Positions 16,046 to 17,896 of a stretch of 17,896 nt of DNA are shown in pieces; within the stretch, counting starts at the first letter, position 1; each line of letters starts with the position of its first letter. This DNA is from Clostridia bacterium. Its GTDB lineage: Bacteria > Bacillota > Clostridia > Oscillospirales > Acutalibacteraceae. The DNA lies in assembly GCA_900766895.1 (NCBI GenBank), contig CAAFXF010000037.1, positions 1-17,896 of the forward strand, in the 5' to 3' direction. The position numbers and the translations under genes were made by a program. The notes below the pieces were generated by a model. It was not told where the DNA came from. It searched no databases and worked only from the letters and a program-made list of their open reading frames with translations.

Positions 16046-16852
16046 ATGAATAAATATATAGAAATGATAGGCATTGACGACGAGTTAAAAGAGCGTTTAA
16101 CAGCCCATTACAGCAAAAACAAAAGCAAGGTAGAGGCTCTTGCAAAGGAATGTAAAAGCAAAGGCTTCGGTGTGCTGAACCACAGGAGTCACATTGCCCG
16201 ACTTGCCGTTTGCACACAATATCTTATGTACACAGAGAGTCGCTATGATGAGCTCGGTATAGATAAATCAATACTTGAGGCGACGGCAAAGGATATAGGA
16301 ATCTGGTGCAAAAACAACGGCAACAAGGGATTAAAAAACCATATGTGGATACAAAATCACCTAAAGGCAGAACTGTTCAAGCTCGGCAGACTGCAATTTC
16401 AGCTGTTCAAATGCAACAACCCAACGTTGCCGTATTCAAGGCTTCCTTTTCAAAAGGGTGACAGCTTAATCTACATCCACATCCCGCAGGGAGAAAAGCT
16501 GCGGCTGTCGGATTGTAAGGATTCAATACGACAGGCAAACGAGTTTTTTGCAAGGCATTTTCCAAATCACAAATACAAATTCTATTTTTGCGAAAGCTGG
16601 CTGTTGTACGACAAAAACAAGGAATTTATGGATGCAGGCAGTAACATAATCCAGTTTCAGTCTCTGTTTGACATTAACGTATCCTTGCCTATTGACGCAC
16701 AGGCAATAGAGCGTATTTTCGGCAAAAGACGGCTGAACAAAAGAAATTATCCACAAAACACTCGCCTGCAAAAATCCGCAAAGGAATATATGCTCGGCGG
16801 TGGCAAGCTCGGTATAGGAATAGGTACAATAAACAAGGACGAGATTGAATAA
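16046..16852 (+). CDS. Acyltransferase-like protein resembling DUF5596/GNAT_C family
   Basis: 268 aa, no signal peptide or membrane segment. From memory the pattern matches the clostridial family called acyltransferase domain-containing protein (DUF5596 / GNAT-like C-terminal). Supporting segments are KDIGIWCKNNGNKGLKNHMWIQNHL (split here: KDIGIW 82-87 and LKNHMWIQNHL 96-106), FKLGRLQFQLF at 111-121, IYIHIPQGEKLRLSDCKDS at 142-160, CESWLLYDK at 182-190, SNIIQFQSLF at 199-208 and a C-terminal LQKSAKEYMLGGGKLGIGIG. The biochemical activity of the family is not known to me. The ATG is placed six bases after a consensus -10 box and lacks a ribosome binding site; Met7 at 16064 is the only nearby alternative and also lacks one. 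It converges on the permease gene with one base between stops. Confidence 0.6.
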   Translation: MNKYIEMIGIDDELKERLTAHYSKNKSKVEALAKECKSKGFGVLNHRSHIARLAVCTQYLMYTESRYDELGIDKSILEATAKDIGIWCKNNGNKGLKNHMWIQNHLKAELFKLGRLQFQLFKCNNPTLPYSRLPFQKGDSLIYIHIPQGEKLRLSDCKDSIRQANEFFARHFPNHKYKFYFCESWLLYDKNKEFMDAGSNIIQFQSLFDINVSLPIDAQAIERIFGKRRLNKRNYPQNTRLQKSAKEYMLGGGKLGIGIGTINKDEIE

Positions 16853-16866
16853 ATCATATCTCGCCC
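16837..16866. terminator. Bidirectional terminator between the DUF5596-like gene and the permease
   Basis: CGAGATTGA (16840-16848) pairs with TCA-T-ATCTCG (16854-16863) with a one-base bulge and an ATAAA loop, extended outward by GG/CC across one mismatch. The plus strand continues TTATTTTTATAC, and the minus strand continues TTGTTTATT. Both stop codons lie inside the hairpin. Confidence 0.65.
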
Positions 16867-17777
16867 TTATTTTTATACTTTTTGCCCGGAAGCTGAGCAA
16901 TTATCAGTGCAACGAAAATCACACAGCATCCTATTATTTCCTTAGCCGAAAGAATATCGCCCATCAGCGTCCATCCTGCAAGAACGGCAAAGACAGCCTC
17001 TGTGCTCATCAAAATAGACGAAACAGTTGGGTCAACATGCTTTTGTGCAACGTTTTGAATGGTAAAGGCAAACGCACCTGCAACAACAGAGGCATAAAGC
17101 AATGCCATCCACACACTGCCTTGATTTACCGTTGACCACCAAGCAGAAATATCCCTTGCCTCCACTGCAAATGTGGGCACGGCAAGCATAGCGGATGCAG
17201 AGAAAAACTGCACACAGGCAAGCTTTATTATATCTGTTTTATCCTTAAATCTGTCAACCGCAACAATCCTTGCCGCGTTCATCACGGCACAGACAAGCAC
17301 ATAAGCATCTGACAGTTGAACATCAAAGCCCTCGTTAACGCAAAGCAAATACAAACCGCAAACGGTTATTACAACCGATGCCCAAACATTTGGCTTAACC
17401 TTGTTTTTGAACAGCAAGCCGATAATAGGCACAAACAGTACGTTACAGGATGTAATAAACCCTGCCTTGCCGGACGGCGTGCCCGCGAACAAGCCGAGCT
17501 GTTGAAATGCAGATGTACCCGCAAGGAAAAATCCGCATATTATTCCGTCCTTGATAAGCTCTCTTGAAGAATAGCTGACAGTAGTAGCAGTCTTATTACT
17601 TTTGCCGTGTATAGCAACAACAGGCAAAATTGCAATGCCTGCCATCAAAAATCTGAGGAAGCCAAAGGTAAACGGACCGACAATCGCTCCGCCCTTGCTT
17701 TGAGCAACAAACGAGCCACCCCAAGCCATAGAAATTAATATCAGCAAAAAAGATGCTAACAGTTTTTTATTTTTCAT
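16854..17777 (-). CDS. EamA-family (DMT superfamily) permease
   Basis: 307 aa, about ten hydrophobic membrane segments in two repeated halves, the usual EamA design. Family matches are the first helix with SMAWGGSFVAQS (16-27), the FLRFLMAGIAILP segment (40-52), GTPSGKAGFITS (99-110) closing the first half, and ASVVAGAFAFTIQNVAQKH then STEAVFAVLAGW in the second half. The tail is short and basic (GKKYKNKGEI). Substrates of DMT exporters include amino acids and metabolites; none can be assigned here. The ATG has GGAG five bases upstream. It follows the terminator of the ABC ATPase gene by only about a dozen bases, so its promoter is unclear. Standing after an amino-acid ABC gene hints at, but does not show, amino acid transport. 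Confidence 0.88.
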   Translation of the reverse strand: MKNKKLLASFLLILISMAWGGSFVAQSKGGAIVGPFTFGFLRFLMAGIAILPVVAIHGKSNKTATTVSYSSRELIKDGIICGFFLAGTSAFQQLGLFAGTPSGKAGFITSCNVLFVPIIGLLFKNKVKPNVWASVVITVCGLYLLCVNEGFDVQLSDAYVLVCAVMNAARIVAVDRFKDKTDIIKLACVQFFSASAMLAVPTFAVEARDISAWWSTVNQGSVWMALLYASVVAGAFAFTIQNVAQKHVDPTVSSILMSTEAVFAVLAGWTLMGDILSAKEIIGCCVIFVALIIAQLPGKKYKNKGEI

Positions 17778-17789
17778 ACAAGCTCCAAA

Positions 17790-17814
17790 AAAGTCGAGGA
17801 CGCACCTCGACTTT
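17790..17814 (-). terminator. Intrinsic terminator after the ABC transporter ATPase gene
   Basis: A perfect 10-base stem (17790-17799 with 17805-17814) and a 5-base loop; on the minus strand AAAGTCGAGG-TGCGT-CCTCGACTTT is followed by more T. It starts four bases after the ATPase stop and ends just before the permease ribosome binding site. Confidence 0.9.
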
Positions 17815-17818
17815 AATA

Positions 17819-17896
17819 TTATAATACCTTGTTAAAGAAATCCTTTGCTCTTTCGGTTTTAGGGTTATAGATAACCTCTTGAGGAGTGCCCTCCTC
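17819..17896 (-). CDS. Polar amino acid ABC transporter ATP-binding protein, C-terminal fragment
   Basis: Only the last 25 codons lie in the window: EEGTPQEVIYNPKTERAKD followed by FFNKVL and a TAA stop. The pattern (V)EEGTPxExxxxPxxxRxxxFxxKVL is typical of the C-terminus of GlnQ/ArtP/GltL-type ATPases that power uptake of glutamine, arginine or other polar amino acids. The catalytic motifs are outside the window, so the subfamily and substrate cannot be told. A strong terminator follows at once, making this the last gene of its own transcript. Confidence 0.85.
   Translation of the reverse strand, partial: EEGTPQEVIYNPKTERAKDFFNKVL

Noticed and set aside
15967..16074. 36-residue hydrophobic N-terminal extension of the TtcA-like protein, resembling a membrane anchor
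   Set aside because: It reads across a consensus sigma-A promoter for this gene and into the divergent gene, and TtcA proteins are cytosolic.
17863..17896. Palindromes GGTTAT-AG-ATAACC and GAGGAG-TGCC-CTCCTC
   Set aside because: They lie within the ABC ATPase coding sequence, where the codons are explained by the conserved protein; no independent sign of function.
1..17896. Mobile elements, CRISPR arrays, tRNAs, riboswitches or prophage genes
   Set aside because: None seen on either strand: no transposase or integrase motifs, no regular repeat-spacer pattern, and too little non-coding space for long structured leaders.

Overview
The window reads as chromosomal core DNA of a low-to-moderate G+C, Gram-positive, probably spore-forming Clostridia member. 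I would guess the Oscillospiraceae/Ruminococcaceae, but that is inference. Supporting points are the gene order (dprA-topA-trmFO and plsX-rnc-radical SAM-smc-ftsY), purine-rich Shine-Dalgarno sites, consensus sigma-A promoters, a sigma-K gene and a Cys-lipidated lipoprotein. TGA is used as a stop codon, so the code is standard. I see no rRNA, tRNA, CRISPR, IS or phage genes, and no gene-free stretch longer than about 215 bases.

Region 1 (about 1-12,820, minus strand) is one tightly packed ten-gene array. In transcription order it holds a SpoU/TrmH-type RNA methyltransferase, dprA, topA, trmFO, plsX, rnc, an Elp3-like radical SAM protein, smc, ftsY and the first 18 codons of an rdgB-like gene. 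Most junctions overlap by 1-4 bases or are separated by 1-5 bases; the only larger gaps are 24 and 32 bases. A good sigma-A promoter (TTGAAA-N17-TATATT) lies before the first gene. The array joins RNA modification and processing, topology and chromosome segregation, DNA uptake processing, phospholipid initiation and SRP targeting. acpP, often found between plsX and rnc, is absent here.

Region 2 (12,858-14,326, plus strand) starts from a consensus promoter (TTGACT-N17-TATAAT) facing away from region 1. It holds an HPr-kinase-like P-loop protein overlapped by a TTG-started DUF4430-type lipoprotein. A bidirectional terminator separates it from region 3.

Region 3 (14,365-15,966, minus strand) holds a TtcA-like PP-loop protein followed by an intact sigma-K gene that keeps its hydrophobic pro-sequence. 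A long inverted repeat between them covers the sigK ribosome binding site.

Region 4 (16,046-17,896) has a plus-strand gene resembling the DUF5596/GNAT_C acyltransferase-like family. A bidirectional terminator follows, then a minus-strand EamA-family permease and the last 25 codons of a polar-amino-acid ABC transporter ATPase with its own terminator. The TtcA-like gene and the DUF5596-like gene are divergent, and both have near-perfect sigma-A promoters whose expected start point falls on the start codon, so both mRNAs are predicted to be leaderless. This is the most unusual regulatory structure here. I found no clearly new multi-gene system; the best candidates for novelty are this leaderless pair, the kinase-lipoprotein pair and the sigK leader hairpin.
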